Shown: piece after piece, positions 24,185 through 33,164 of the stretch | How the letters are laid out: each line of letters begins with the position of its first letter | How positions within the stretch are numbered: position 1 is the stretch's first letter | Assembly (NCBI GenBank): GCA_963811895.1 | Contig: CAWETE010000012.1 | Coordinates: forward strand, 252,922 to 316,921 | DNA: 64,000 bases | Reading direction: 5' to 3' | DNA from: DASSUW01 sp963811895 | GTDB lineage: Bacteria; Actinomycetota; Thermoleophilia; Solirubrobacterales; Solirubrobacteraceae | Notes under the pieces: generated by a model | Database searches by the model: none | Told to the model about the DNA's origin: nothing | The model's input: the letters and a program-made list of their open reading frames with translations, nothing else | Translations under genes and position numbers: made by a program

Positions 24185-24649
24185 TCAGGGAAGCTTGACC
24201 CAGTCGGGCGGGGTCCGCTCGCGGCGCCAGCCCGGGTCGCTGACGTGGCGCTGCTCGCCGACCTGGTACGCCTCGGCCAACCAGCCCTTCAGCTCGTCGT
24301 CGACGTCCGCGGGCCGCGCGAGGCGCAGCTTGTGCACGTAGTAGTACGGAGGCAGGTACTCGACGGCCAGCCGCGGGCTCTCGACCGGCCGCGTGAGGAC
24401 GAAGTGCGCCGGCAGGTACCGCTTGCGCGGGCGCTGGACGGCGGCGAAGCGCATGCGGACCTGGAGCGAGATGCGTGACTTCGTCGCGTTGACGGTCACC
24501 GGCCCGTTCTCCCGTGCCGCGGCAACGTAGAGCTCGAACAGGTCGCGCAGCCCGGAGCCCGCGAAGAACTCGTCCAGCTCCACCACCTGGCACGAGTGCG
24601 GCATGTTGCGGGTCACGAAGCTCTGCCCGCAGACCGGGCACGTCCACAT
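24185..24649 (-). CDS. Zinc-ribbon DUF5655-like protein
   Basis: A 154-residue protein beginning with a zinc-binding Cys/His cluster (CPVCGQ, then MPHSC), followed by a DUF5655-type domain with FELYVAAARENGPVTVNATKSR and LPPYYYVHKLRL. The domain is uncharacterised; it is thought to be nucleic-acid related by its charge. Start ATG 24649 is the only good one. It is upstream of nothing on its strand, and the terminator of the next gene lies between them. Confidence 0.75.
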   Translation of the reverse strand: MWTCPVCGQSFVTRNMPHSCQVVELDEFFAGSGLRDLFELYVAAARENGPVTVNATKSRISLQVRMRFAAVQRPRKRYLPAHFVLTRPVESPRLAVEYLPPYYYVHKLRLARPADVDDELKGWLAEAYQVGEQRHVSDPGWRRERTPPDWVKLP

Positions 24650-24662
24650 GCCGCGATTGTTA

Positions 24663-24694
24663 CGGAGGGCCCCGCACGTCGGCGGGGCCCTCCG
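24663..24694 (-). terminator. Hairpin terminator of the LVIVD-protein gene
   Basis: A perfect 13-bp stem, 24663-24675 pairing with 24682-24694, closing a six-base loop. It lies just past the minus-strand stop at 24702 and before the start of the DUF5655 gene at 24649, so it most likely ends the LVIVD transcript. Confidence 0.82.
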
Positions 24695-24701
24695 AAGCGG
24701 G

Positions 24702-26372
24702 TTACTTCGTGTACGGCCGCGCCGAGCTGATGCGCGCGCCCTTGGCCAGGGCCTTGCCCTTGGTGTGCTTCCGCGCCTTCGAGTAGCGCCAGTGGCCCCG
24801 ATCGCGCTTCATCGGGATCACCTTCTCCTGGAGCTGCGGATTCAGGCGGTTGAAGCCGACCAGGTCGGCCCGGACCCGGGCCTCGAACCGCATGAAGCCG
24901 TAGGCGGCCTCGCGGTAGTCGAATCCCGCGGTCGTGTCGTAGTCGCGGCTCAGCCCGTCGTTCGAGTAGACCGGCAGCGACTTCTGCCGCCCCGACCTGC
25001 GCGGATACGTGTAGGCCGACCACGTGTTCGTGCCCTCGAGATCGCCGAACGCGACCTCCTTCGGGTTCGTCGGGTCGGTGAAGTCGATCACCGACGAGCC
25101 GTTGCGGTAGAAGGCGTTGACGAGCAGGTAGCGGTCCTTCGCCGGGACCGGGATGCCGAGGTGCGACGAGCAGTACGTGAGCCGCTCGCCCGCGCCGAGG
25201 TCGTCGTTCGTCCCGCGCGAGTTGCGGTACTCGGACAGCAGCTTGCCGCTCCGCGTGTTGAAGAAGTACATGTTCCCGGTCTCGAACACCTTCTTCTCGG
25301 TGCCGCCCTGGCCCAGCTTCTCCGTCTTGGTCGGGCAGCCGTCGCCGAACGACTCGTCGATGAAGTTGGCGATCTTGCCGTCCCAGCTGAACGTCGCCGA
25401 GTGCCAGAAGTCGACGTTCTTCTGGTCGTAGGCCCACAGCGGGTCCTCGGTGTCCGGCAGGCCGGTGCGACGGTCGATCTCCCACACCTGGGCCTGCTCG
25501 CCGCACGCCGCGCCCACGATGCCCTTGGCCGGGAACGAGCTCAGGTCGTGGCAGCCGAGGAAGTTGTCCAGCGGCGCCGAGATGCCGTGGTCGCGGACGG
25601 GCCGGTAGACGCCGTCCTCGTCACCCGGGTAGACGACCGGCAGCTCGGTGAGCTCGCGGGCGGCCGCCGGGTCGCTGAACGGCACCTCGACGACCTGCAC
25701 GACGCCGTGGTTGATCGCACGTCCCTGCGCCGCGCCCAGCGGCCCGCAGGTCGGGCCGTCGCCGAGCGGGTAGCTCGAGTTGAGCACGTACATCGACCTG
25801 CCGCGCGGGCTCGGCAGCAGCGTGTTGGTGTGCGACCCGCAGTCCTGGTAGACGGCCGCGATCTGCTTCGGGCTCGTGGGGTTCGACACGTCGAAGACGC
25901 GGATGCCCTCCCAGGCGCCGGCCGGGTACTGACCGGTCGCGGTGTCCTTGGTCGCCAGGCCGGCGCCGCACTGCGGACCGGTCAGGACGCTGTCGACGGA
26001 CAGCACGAGCGTGTCGGCGTCGCCGTCGCGGTCGGTGTCGATCACTGACGGATCGCCCTGCGGGCCGTAGCAGCGCATGTCGGAGACGAGCTTCGGCTTC
26101 CCGCGCGAGATGTCGAAGATGCGGAAGCCGCCGTAGTCGCCGACGTAGGCGAGGTCGTCCCAGAACGCGATGTCGGAGCTGGTGACGTGCGTGTTGGCGG
26201 CGTTGGTCGGGTTTGCCGCCGTCTGGAAGTTGCCGAGGAACCAGAAGTTGTGGCCCCACGGGTCGCTCAGCGGCGTGCCGAAATCCCCCGGCGGATGCGC
26301 GAACGCTGCGCCGCCCGACATGGCCACGGCGACCGCGCACACGGCCGTGAGGACCTTCCAGCGATGTCTCAT
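24702..26372 (-). CDS. Secreted LVIVD-repeat-like protein
   Basis: A 556-residue exported protein with an N-terminal signal peptide (residues 1-25, ending AFA). It contains repeated beta-propeller-type blades: GGFRIFDISRGKPKLVS, EGIRVFDVSNPTSPKQIAAVY, VVQVVEVPFSD, SSVIDFTDPTNPKEVAF. The recurring V/I-x-D-x-S/T-x-P-x-x-P pattern matches LVIVD repeats. Cysteines are few and paired. The protein ends in a Lys-rich tail. It is likely cell-surface or secreted; biochemical role is unknown. Confidence 0.82.
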   Translation of the reverse strand: MRHRWKVLTAVCAVAVAMSGGAAFAHPPGDFGTPLSDPWGHNFWFLGNFQTAANPTNAANTHVTSSDIAFWDDLAYVGDYGGFRIFDISRGKPKLVSDMRCYGPQGDPSVIDTDRDGDADTLVLSVDSVLTGPQCGAGLATKDTATGQYPAGAWEGIRVFDVSNPTSPKQIAAVYQDCGSHTNTLLPSPRGRSMYVLNSSYPLGDGPTCGPLGAAQGRAINHGVVQVVEVPFSDPAAARELTELPVVYPGDEDGVYRPVRDHGISAPLDNFLGCHDLSSFPAKGIVGAACGEQAQVWEIDRRTGLPDTEDPLWAYDQKNVDFWHSATFSWDGKIANFIDESFGDGCPTKTEKLGQGGTEKKVFETGNMYFFNTRSGKLLSEYRNSRGTNDDLGAGERLTYCSSHLGIPVPAKDRYLLVNAFYRNGSSVIDFTDPTNPKEVAFGDLEGTNTWSAYTYPRRSGRQKSLPVYSNDGLSRDYDTTAGFDYREAAYGFMRFEARVRADLVGFNRLNPQLQEKVIPMKRDRGHWRYSKARKHTKGKALAKGARISSARPYTK

Positions 26373-26435
26373 GACTTCCCCTCCCGAGGGAATGTGTGCC
26401 GGCGCGCGGTACCCCTACCTGCGCCGACCCGATTG

Positions 26436-27353
26436 TCAGGCAGGGTACAGGACGAGTGCGGCGGAGCGGACGGCGGCCAGCAGCGCCTGGACCGACGGCC
26501 GCTCGGCGTCGGTGGCGCGGGTGGCGGCGAAGATCGTGCGATGGACCGAGCCCTCGGCGATCCGGCGGGCGACGACGCCGGGCGGCGCGGCGGGCCGGAC
26601 GAGCTCAGGGAGGAGGGTGACGGCCTGGCCGTCGGCGACCAGCGCGAGGCTGAGGACGCTGTCGTTGGTGCGGTGGCGGATGTCGGGGTCGAAGCCGCCC
26701 AGGCCACGGCAGGTGCGCTTGGTGATGTCCTCCCACGCCGTGCCGGGGTGGCCGGTGGTCCACACCTCGCCGGCGAGCTCCGCCAGCGGCACCGGGTCGC
26801 GTGCGGCCGCCGGGTGTCCCTCGGGCAGGACGACGTGGACCGGGTCGGTGTGGAGGTCCTCGCGGGCGATGCCGGCCGGCCGGGCGAGCGGCTGGTGCTC
26901 CCACTCGTCGGCCAGCACGAGGTCGACGTCGCCGAGCGCGAGCGCGGGCAGCGACTCCTCCGGCTCGGACTCGATCAGCTCGCACCGCAGCTCGGGCGCC
27001 TCGCGCGCGAGCGCCCGGATCGCCGGCACGGCGACGCGCAGGCCGACCGACTGGAACGACGCGATCCGCCCGCGCCCGGCGACGCGGCCGGTGGCGCCGG
27101 CCAGGTCGGCCTCGGCGAGCTCGGCGCGCGCGAGCAGCGCGCCGGCGTGGTGGACGAGCACGAGCGCCGCGTCGGTCAGCCGCACGCCGCGGCCGGCGGG
27201 CTCGAGCAGCGGCAGCCCGGCCTCGCGCTCGAGCACGGCGAGCTGCTGGGACACGGCGGAGGGCGTGAACTGGAGCGCGTCCGCGACGGAGGCGATCGTG
27301 CCGCGGGCGTGCAGCTCGTGTAGGAGGCGCAGACGCCGGAGGTCGAGCATCAA
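26436..27353 (-). CDS. LysR-type transcriptional regulator
   Basis: A 305-residue regulator. Residues 4-62 form the LysR HTH (LRRLRLLHELHARGTIASVADALQFTPSAVSQQLAVLERE), and the rest is a substrate-binding domain (VVLPEGHPAA, WTTGHPGTAW). It is divergent from the DMT transporter gene, 71 bases away, and the gap holds a GTAGC palindrome, so the transporter and the SDR behind it are its likely targets. Confidence 0.92.
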   Translation of the reverse strand: MMLDLRRLRLLHELHARGTIASVADALQFTPSAVSQQLAVLEREAGLPLLEPAGRGVRLTDAALVLVHHAGALLARAELAEADLAGATGRVAGRGRIASFQSVGLRVAVPAIRALAREAPELRCELIESEPEESLPALALGDVDLVLADEWEHQPLARPAGIAREDLHTDPVHVVLPEGHPAAARDPVPLAELAGEVWTTGHPGTAWEDITKRTCRGLGGFDPDIRHRTNDSVLSLALVADGQAVTLLPELVRPAAPPGVVARRIAEGSVHRTIFAATRATDAERPSVQALLAAVRSAALVLYPA

Positions 27354-27424
27354 GTAGCAACGCTACCGGATCAGCATCACGAATCCGAATCGCTACTAAT
27401 CGGTCGACGCCGCAGGATCCGGCC
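27354..27424. promoter_or_regulatory. LysR/DMT divergent control region with GTAGC-AAC-GCTAC palindrome
   Basis: A perfect 5-3-5 inverted repeat GTAGCAACGCTAC occupies 27354-27366, touching the regulator start. A further GCTAC with flanking AATC repeats lies at about 27391-27395 on the DMT side. The pair is the usual shape of LysR recognition and activation sites, so autoregulation and activation of the transporter are likely. Confidence 0.62.
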
Positions 27425-28273
27425 ATGCCCTTCTGCCTCGCCTCCGCCGCCGCCTTCGGCGCCATGGGGATCTTCGGCAAGCTGGCCTACGACGAGGGAG
27501 CCACCGTCGGCACGCTGCTCGCGACCCGGTTCGTGCTGGCGGCCGCGCTGCTGTGGCTGTTCGCCGGCGCTCGTCAGCTGCGCTCGGTCTCGCGCCGCGA
27601 CGCCGGCATCGCCCTAGCGCTCGGCGCGATCGGCTACGCCGCTCCCGCGGGCGGCTACTTCGCGGCGCTCGAGCGGCTGGATGCTTCGCTGTTGGCGTTG
27701 CTCGTGTACGTCTTCCCGGTGATCGTGGCGGTGTCGGCCGTCGCCCTGCGGCGCGAGCGGGCGAGCCGGCGGACCGCCGTGGCTCTCGCGTTCTCCGTGG
27801 GCGGCCTCCTGCTGGTGCTCGCCGGCGCCGCGGGCGGCCTCGATCCGGTCGGGACGCTGCTGGGACTGGCGACCGCCGTCGTCTACAGCGCGTACGTCCT
27901 GGGCTCGGAGGGGATCTCCACCCGCGTCGCGCCGCTCGCGCTGAGCACGCTGGTGTGCACCGGCGCGGCCGCGACGCTCACTGCTGCCGGCCTGGCCGGC
28001 GGCGACCTCGATCCCGCGAGCGTGACCGCCGCGGGCTTCGTCTGGCTCGGCGGCCTCGCCGTCGTCTCGACCGTCGGCGCCATCGGCCTGTTCTTCGCCG
28101 GGCTGCGGCGGGTGGGGCCGACGGCCGCATCCATCCTGTCGACCCTCGAGCCTGTGGTCACCGTCGCGCTCGCCTTCATCGCCTTCGGCGAGTCGCTCGG
28201 GCCCGCCCAGCTCGCCGGCGGGGCGCTGGTCCTGATGGCCGTGCTCGCAATTCGCACAAAGGAGCTCGCATGA
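27425..28273 (+). CDS. EamA/DMT-superfamily transporter
   Basis: A 282-residue membrane protein with about ten predicted helices and the two-EamA-repeat layout: LASAAAFGAMGIFGKLAYDEG in the first half and LGLATAVVYSAYVLGSEG in the second. Such proteins export amino acids, metabolites or drugs. Its ATG is 71 bases from the divergent LysR gene, and its stop overlaps the SDR start (ATGA), so the two are translationally coupled. Confidence 0.88.
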   Translation: MPFCLASAAAFGAMGIFGKLAYDEGATVGTLLATRFVLAAALLWLFAGARQLRSVSRRDAGIALALGAIGYAAPAGGYFAALERLDASLLALLVYVFPVIVAVSAVALRRERASRRTAVALAFSVGGLLLVLAGAAGGLDPVGTLLGLATAVVYSAYVLGSEGISTRVAPLALSTLVCTGAAATLTAAGLAGGDLDPASVTAAGFVWLGGLAVVSTVGAIGLFFAGLRRVGPTAASILSTLEPVVTVALAFIAFGESLGPAQLAGGALVLMAVLAIRTKELA

Positions 28274-29175
28274 CACTCGATGGCAAGGTGGCGCTCGTGA
28301 CGGGCGCGACCCGCGGCGCCGGCCGCGGGATCGCGGTGGCGCTCGGCGAGGCCGGCGCGACCGTCTACTGCACCGGCCGCAGCACGCAGGGGCGGCGGTC
28401 GGAGTACGACCGGCCGGAGACGATCGAGGAGACGGCCGAGCTGGTGACCGCCGCCGGCGGCGCCGGGATCGCCGTCCCGACAGACCACCTCGAGCCGGAT
28501 CAGGTCGAGGCGCTCGTGCGGCGGATCGACGACGAGCAGGGACGGCTCGAGCTGCTGGTCAACGACATCTGGGGCGGCGAGCGGCTGTTCGAGTGGAACA
28601 CGCCGCTGTGGGAGCACGACCTCGCCAACGGCCTGCGGATGCTGCGCCTGCAGATCGACACGCACCTCATCACCAGCCACTTCGCGCTCCCGCTGCTGAT
28701 CCGCAAGCCCGGCGGCCTCGTGGTCGAGATGACCGACGGCACGCGCGAGTACAACGACGCGAACTACCGCGAGCCGGCGTTCTACGACCTCGCCAAGAGC
28801 TCGGTGATCCGCCTCGCGTTCGCCCAGAGCCAGGAGCTGGCCGAGCACGGCTGCGCCGCCGTGGCCCTCACGCCGGGCTGGCTGCGCTCGGAGATGATGC
28901 TCGAGGCCATGGGCGTCACCGAGGAGAACTGGCGCGAGGGGCGCAACCCGCACTTCGCCGCCATCTCCGAGAGCCCGCGGCTCGTCGGCCGTGCCGTGGC
29001 GGCGCTGGCCGCCGACCCGGACGTCCTGAGCCGCAGCGGCGGCTCGTTCTCCTCGGGCGGGCTCGCGCGCGAGTACGGCTTCACCGACCTCGACGGCTCG
29101 CAGCCGGACTGCTGGCGGTACATGGTCGAGGTCCAGGACCGCGGCCTGCCGGCCGATCCGACCGGCTACCGCTGA
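28270..29175 (+). CDS. Short-chain dehydrogenase/reductase
   Basis: A 301-residue SDR. The cofactor motif TGATRGAGRGIA is at residues 11-22; the active-site region has VNDIWGG in place of the usual NNAG, and the Tyr/Lys pair appears as FYDLAKSS. This variant resembles the atypical SDRs of about 300 residues. The start overlaps the transporter stop. Substrate unknown; the transporter-SDR coupling suggests a shared metabolite. Confidence 0.85.
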   Translation: MTLDGKVALVTGATRGAGRGIAVALGEAGATVYCTGRSTQGRRSEYDRPETIEETAELVTAAGGAGIAVPTDHLEPDQVEALVRRIDDEQGRLELLVNDIWGGERLFEWNTPLWEHDLANGLRMLRLQIDTHLITSHFALPLLIRKPGGLVVEMTDGTREYNDANYREPAFYDLAKSSVIRLAFAQSQELAEHGCAAVALTPGWLRSEMMLEAMGVTEENWREGRNPHFAAISESPRLVGRAVAALAADPDVLSRSGGSFSSGGLAREYGFTDLDGSQPDCWRYMVEVQDRGLPADPTGYR

Positions 29176-29201
29176 CGACCGCGCAGTGGGACACTCCGGG
29201 C

Positions 29202-29612
29202 GTGCGCCCGGTGATCGGCCTCGTCGTGCTCGCGGTTCTGGCGGCCGGCTGCGGCGAGGAGGAGCAGCGCCGCGCCGACCGCGTCCCCGGCACTCCCGAC
29301 CCGGCCCACGCCGAGGAGGTCGACCGCGATCCGTACGCGGTCACCTGCGGCGACCTGGCGCGGCAACCGGAGCACATGGAGAGCCAGAAGCTGGTGATCC
29401 GCGCGGAGTTCGCGCTCGCCCGGGAGCCCGCACTGCGCAAGCGCGTGCGCGCGATGACCGAGAACCGCGTCGGGCGCAGCGTCTACTGGGCGATGACCGA
29501 GCTGTGCAGAGGGCAGGAGGCGTCGTTCACGCCGGGCGAGCAGGCCGTCGAGGCGGTGCGGCGGGGCGAGTACCTCGTGCAGCCGCGCCCCGAGGCGTGG
29601 AACCACCCCTAG
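29202..29612 (+). CDS. Putative lipoprotein
   Basis: A 136-residue protein with a short signal segment and the lipobox VLAAGC, so it is probably membrane-anchored outside the cell. The mature part has ACQ-free, Arg-rich helices (REPALRKRVRAMTENRVGR) and two more cysteines (VTCGDLA, ELCRGQ). GTG 29202 is chosen for the signal. Function unknown. It follows the SDR by 26 bases. Confidence 0.68.
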   Translation: MRPVIGLVVLAVLAAGCGEEEQRRADRVPGTPDPAHAEEVDRDPYAVTCGDLARQPEHMESQKLVIRAEFALAREPALRKRVRAMTENRVGRSVYWAMTELCRGQEASFTPGEQAVEAVRRGEYLVQPRPEAWNHP

Positions 29613-29807
29613 CTATTCGAGCCGCCGGAAGAGCGCGACGGAGGCGCCGCCGAACGCGATGGCGACGGCGCCGGCGATGAGGACGAACAACCAGCCGCCG
29701 CCGTCCGGCAGGGTCGTCCTCCCGACGCCGAACGCGGTGACGACGGCGGCGAGCACCGCCAGCACCGCGAACACGCCCGCGAGCAGCCGCGTTCGCTCAG
29801 CGCTCAC
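29613..29807 (-). CDS. Small two-helix membrane protein
   Basis: A 64-residue protein with two hydrophobic helices (LLAGVFAVLAVLAAVVTAFG and LFVLIAGAVAIAFGGASVAL). No family is recognised. Its start overlaps the end of the TrmO-like gene by 11 bases, suggesting one transcript. It ends directly against the convergent lipoprotein gene. Confidence 0.6.
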   Translation of the reverse strand: MSAERTRLLAGVFAVLAVLAAVVTAFGVGRTTLPDGGGWLFVLIAGAVAIAFGGASVALFRRLE

Positions 29808-30198
29808 CGATGTCTCCCAGCACGGGCTTGACGTCGACGACCGGCGTGCCGTCCAGCGCCTCGAGGCCGCTGACCCGCACGCGCGGCCCTTCGATCGCGA
29901 GGACGGTCACGCGGTGCAGGCCGATCGGGTTCGGCCGGTCCGGCGAGCGTGTGTTGAACACGCCCTGCTCGGGCCGGGAGAGGTCGCTGCGCGGATGCAC
30001 GCGCAGGACGTCGCGCTCGGCGCGGTCGAACCAGGTCAGCAGGAGGACCTCGTCGCCGACCGCAACACCTTCGAGTCCGTCCGTGACCTTCGGGTCGAAC
30101 ACCAGCCACGCCTCTGGCGCGCCCTCGTCGCCCTGCTTGGGCGCCGAGGCGCGGTCCTTGAGCGACGACTCCACGGTGGCGATCGCGACAAGCTCCAT
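29797..30198 (-). CDS. trmO: TrmO-like tRNA (N6-threonylcarbamoyladenosine37-N6)-methyltransferase
   Basis: A 133-residue beta-barrel SAM-dependent methyltransferase of the TrmO/TsaA type: FDPKVTDGLEGVAVGDEVLL, then TWFDRAERDVLRVHPR and GVFNTRSPDRPNPIGLHRV, which is the family signature. It would methylate t6A37 of tRNA. The ATG 30198 removes an upstream extension that overlaps the divergent gene. Bacterial TrmO proteins are often longer, so a shortened family member or relative (VirR/YaeB-like) is possible. Confidence 0.83.
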   Translation of the reverse strand: MELVAIATVESSLKDRASAPKQGDEGAPEAWLVFDPKVTDGLEGVAVGDEVLLLTWFDRAERDVLRVHPRSDLSRPEQGVFNTRSPDRPNPIGLHRVTVLAIEGPRVRVSGLEALDGTPVVDVKPVLGDIGER

Positions 30199-30277
30199 GG
30201 CGCGTATTTCATCGCACACGCGCCCGTCGGAAGGCGTGGTCCGCAACTCGGACCGATGAGGGGCGTTCACGAGTGCA

Positions 30278-31666
30278 GTGCGACGCCTCGTCCTCACGCT
30301 CTTCACGTTCCTCGCCCTCGCCGCCCCCGCCCAGGCGGCGAACCCGGAGATCGGGATCGCCGACGACCGGATCCTGCTCCCCGGCGGGCCGGCCGCGGAT
30401 CGTGCTGTCGCCGAGTGGAGCGCGATGGGTGTCGACACGGTGCGGATCTTCGCGCTGTGGTCGCAGATCGCTCCCGCGCGGCGGCCGAGCGGATTCAAGC
30501 CGGCCGACCCGAACGACGGGCACTACCAGTGGTTCTACGTCGACAACGCGGTCGACCGGGTGCGCGCGGCCGGGATGAATGTGACGCTCACCGTCACCGG
30601 GCCAGGGCCGGCGTGGACGTCCAGCGCGCCCGGCCGGCAGCAGGGACAGTGGAAGCCGCGCCCGTCCGCCTACGCCGCGTTCGCGAGCGCGGTGGCGAAG
30701 CGGTACGCCTCGCGGGTCGACCGCTACATCCTCTGGAACGAGCCGAACATCTCGATCTGGCTGTCGCCCCAGGCTCGCTGCAGCCGGGGCCGCTGCACGC
30801 CCGTCTCGCCGCACCTCTACCGCGCTCTGGTCCGCGCCGCGTACCCCGCCATCGCCGACCACGACCCCGTCGCCGAGATCGTGATCGGCGCCCTGTCGCC
30901 GCGTGGCCAGCGGCTCCGCAACGCGAAAACGGTGATGCGCCCGCTGCTCTTCCTCAGGCGATTCGGCTGCCGCACCGACGGCTGGCAGCGCATGACCACC
31001 GGCGAGTGCCGCGGCTTCAAGCCGGCGACCGGCGACGGCTTCGCGATCCACCCCTACAGCGGGCGCACGGCGCCCGAGCGCAGGCATCCGAACGCTGATG
31101 ACGTCGGCCTCTCCCAGATCCGCAACCTGTCGGCCACGCTCGACCGGCTCAAGCGCGCGAAGGCCATCAGGTCCTCCAGCGCGCGCCTGCCGATCTTCAT
31201 CGACGAGTACGGCTACCAGACCAACCCGCCCGACCGGATCACCGGCATCAAGCCGCAGCGGCAGGACGTCTGGCTCCAGCGCGCCGCCTACCTCGCCTGG
31301 CGCACGCCGCGGATCAAGCTGTTCACGCAGTACCTGTGGCGCGACGAGCCGCGCAGCGCGAACGGCACTCTGAGCGGCTGGCAGTCCGGCCTGCGCTTCA
31401 CCGGCGGCCGCGCCAAGCCGAGCCTCGCGCACTTCGACACGCCCTTCGCCCTCGACGCCGCGAACCGCCGCCTGTGGGGCCAGGTGCGGCCCGGCGGCGC
31501 CCACACGGTGACGGTCGAGCGACGGCCGAAGGGCGGAGCCTGGGCCACGCTCGCGGTCACGCGCACGAACGCGAACGGCTACTGGGCGCTGCGCCGCCCG
31601 CTCGTCCAGGGCAGCTCGTACCGCTACCGGGCCGACGGGATGGTGAGTGCGACACTGCGCCCGTGA
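30278..31666 (+). CDS. Secreted clan-A glycoside hydrolase
   Basis: A 462-residue exported enzyme: a signal peptide (residues 1-21, ending AQA) and a (beta/alpha)8 domain. The acid/base glutamate is in LWNEPN (about residue 153) and the likely nucleophile in IFIDEYGYQ. That arrangement is typical of clan GH-A families such as GH39 or GH5. The last ~90 residues form a beta-rich accessory domain (HTVTVERRPKGGAWATL). The GTG 30278 start is 79 bases from the divergent TrmO gene. Likely substrate is a plant or microbial polysaccharide; exact family cannot be fixed by eye. Confidence 0.8.
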   Translation: MRRLVLTLFTFLALAAPAQAANPEIGIADDRILLPGGPAADRAVAEWSAMGVDTVRIFALWSQIAPARRPSGFKPADPNDGHYQWFYVDNAVDRVRAAGMNVTLTVTGPGPAWTSSAPGRQQGQWKPRPSAYAAFASAVAKRYASRVDRYILWNEPNISIWLSPQARCSRGRCTPVSPHLYRALVRAAYPAIADHDPVAEIVIGALSPRGQRLRNAKTVMRPLLFLRRFGCRTDGWQRMTTGECRGFKPATGDGFAIHPYSGRTAPERRHPNADDVGLSQIRNLSATLDRLKRAKAIRSSSARLPIFIDEYGYQTNPPDRITGIKPQRQDVWLQRAAYLAWRTPRIKLFTQYLWRDEPRSANGTLSGWQSGLRFTGGRAKPSLAHFDTPFALDAANRRLWGQVRPGGAHTVTVERRPKGGAWATLAVTRTNANGYWALRRPLVQGSSYRYRADGMVSATLRP

Positions 31667-32181
31667 GGCGCGTCGCGATCATCGCGTCCGCGAGCGGGAA
31701 CGGGAAGACGACCCTCGGCAGGGCGCTGGCGGAGAAGCTCGACGTGCCGTTCGTGGAGCTCGACGCGCTCGTCCACGGCCCGAACTGGCAGGAGACGAGC
31801 GACGAGGACCTGCGCCGCCTGATCGAGCCCGTGCTGCGCCAGGAGGGCTGGGTGATCGACGGGACCTACCTGCGCAAGCTCGGCCCGATCGTGCTCGACA
31901 GCGCCGACACCGTCGTCTGGCTCGACCTTCCCACCCGCGTCTGGCTCCCGCGGCTGCTCAGGCGCACCGCCCGCCGCGTGTCCGGCCGCGAACGCATGTG
32001 GAACGACAACCGCGAGTCGCTCAAGACCGCGTTCTGGGGCCGCGAGTCGCTGTTCGGCTACGCGCTGATCCAGCAGCCGATCAGGCGTCGCGAGTGGCCG
32101 GGCGAGCTCGCCCGCTACTCGGTGGTCCGGCTCCGCTCCCAGGCCGAGATCGAACGCTGGCTCGCCGCCGTCCTACGCTGA
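31663..32181 (+). CDS. P-loop kinase-like protein (adenylate-kinase/topology-modulation type)
   Basis: A 172-residue P-loop protein: Walker A ASGNGKTTLG near residue 10, then VELDALVHGPNW and VIDGTYLRKLG, VVWLDLPTRVW and an Arg-rich lid (RRTARRVSGRERMWNDN). This is the pattern of small bacterial nucleotide kinases previously called DNA topology modulation protein. GTG 31663 overlaps the glycoside hydrolase stop, so it is co-translated with it. Confidence 0.83.
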   Translation: MRRVAIIASASGNGKTTLGRALAEKLDVPFVELDALVHGPNWQETSDEDLRRLIEPVLRQEGWVIDGTYLRKLGPIVLDSADTVVWLDLPTRVWLPRLLRRTARRVSGRERMWNDNRESLKTAFWGRESLFGYALIQQPIRRREWPGELARYSVVRLRSQAEIERWLAAVLR

Positions 32182-32186
32182 GCCGG

Positions 32187-33164
32187 GTGAGGATCGGCAT
32201 CGCTCTGCTCGCCACGCTGGTGCTCGCCGGCTGCGGCAGCGACGCGAGCGAACGGCCGCTCGACGCGGCGGACATCAACCGCAACAACCACGCCGAGGAG
32301 GCCGTCTACCTCCAGCGCGTGCTCGGCGACGACCCGATCTCCGAGTCGGTCTCGCTGCGCGTCGACGGCACCGCCGCCGTCCGCCGCGGGGGCGGGCGGG
32401 GCTACTGGGACATCGCGCTCGAGCTCTCCGAGGCGCAGGCCGAGCGCTCGCTCAGCCGGGTCCGCGCCGCGCCGTTCGCCGCGCTGGCCGACCACACGAT
32501 CACGCCCGGCGGCTTCGGCGGCAACGACAACGAGCGCCGCTACCTGATGCGGCGCGACGGCGTCTCCATCACCGTCGCCGAGAGCGACCTGCCGAAGTCC
32601 ATGCGGCCCCTGATCAGCGACCTCAACAAGATGATCGACGGCGAGCTCGGCCACATCGTCGCCGACGACCGGCACTTCTCGGCCTCCGGCGTGACGGGCA
32701 GCGATGCCAGCGACGACGACGCCAGCCCGCCCACCGGCTACGAGAACTCGCCGGCCACCCCGGTCAGCGGAGGGCAGGGGCCGGAGCCCGAGCTGAGCCT
32801 GTCCTGCTACGGCTCCGGCGGGCGCCAGGGCGAGGAGAGCGAGAGCGGCGTCACCGCCGGTCCGCTCACGCTCGAGGGACTCAGCGGCAAGCGGGTCATC
32901 GAGGCCCGGGCCATCGTCGAGCCGGGCAGCGCGGTCACGATCGCCGTCGACGGTCGCGCGGGCCTCCTCTACGGCGTTGCCTGGCAGGGCCCGCGCACGC
33001 TCGCGAAGGCCGCCAAGGTCGTCCGCCTCGAGGGCTGCTCGGACACGACGACCGGCGGCGGCGCGGCCCGCTTCGAGGGCGGCATCGTGCGCCGCGGGAA
33101 CGAGTGCGTGACGCTCAAGGTCTACGCCCCCGGCGAGATCTACCGCCGCCGCGTGGGCTGTTAG
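32187..33164 (+). CDS. Putative lipoprotein
   Basis: A 325-residue protein with a signal segment and lipobox LVLAGC, followed by a repeat-poor, Gly/Ser/Asp-rich mature region with a central low-complexity stretch (SDASDDDASPP). The C-terminal ~100 residues have a beta-rich look and end in cysteine. GTG 32187 is chosen for the signal; it follows the kinase by five bases. No family recognised. Confidence 0.68.
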   Translation: MRIGIALLATLVLAGCGSDASERPLDAADINRNNHAEEAVYLQRVLGDDPISESVSLRVDGTAAVRRGGGRGYWDIALELSEAQAERSLSRVRAAPFAALADHTITPGGFGGNDNERRYLMRRDGVSITVAESDLPKSMRPLISDLNKMIDGELGHIVADDRHFSASGVTGSDASDDDASPPTGYENSPATPVSGGQGPEPELSLSCYGSGGRQGEESESGVTAGPLTLEGLSGKRVIEARAIVEPGSAVTIAVDGRAGLLYGVAWQGPRTLAKAAKVVRLEGCSDTTTGGGAARFEGGIVRRGNECVTLKVYAPGEIYRRRVGC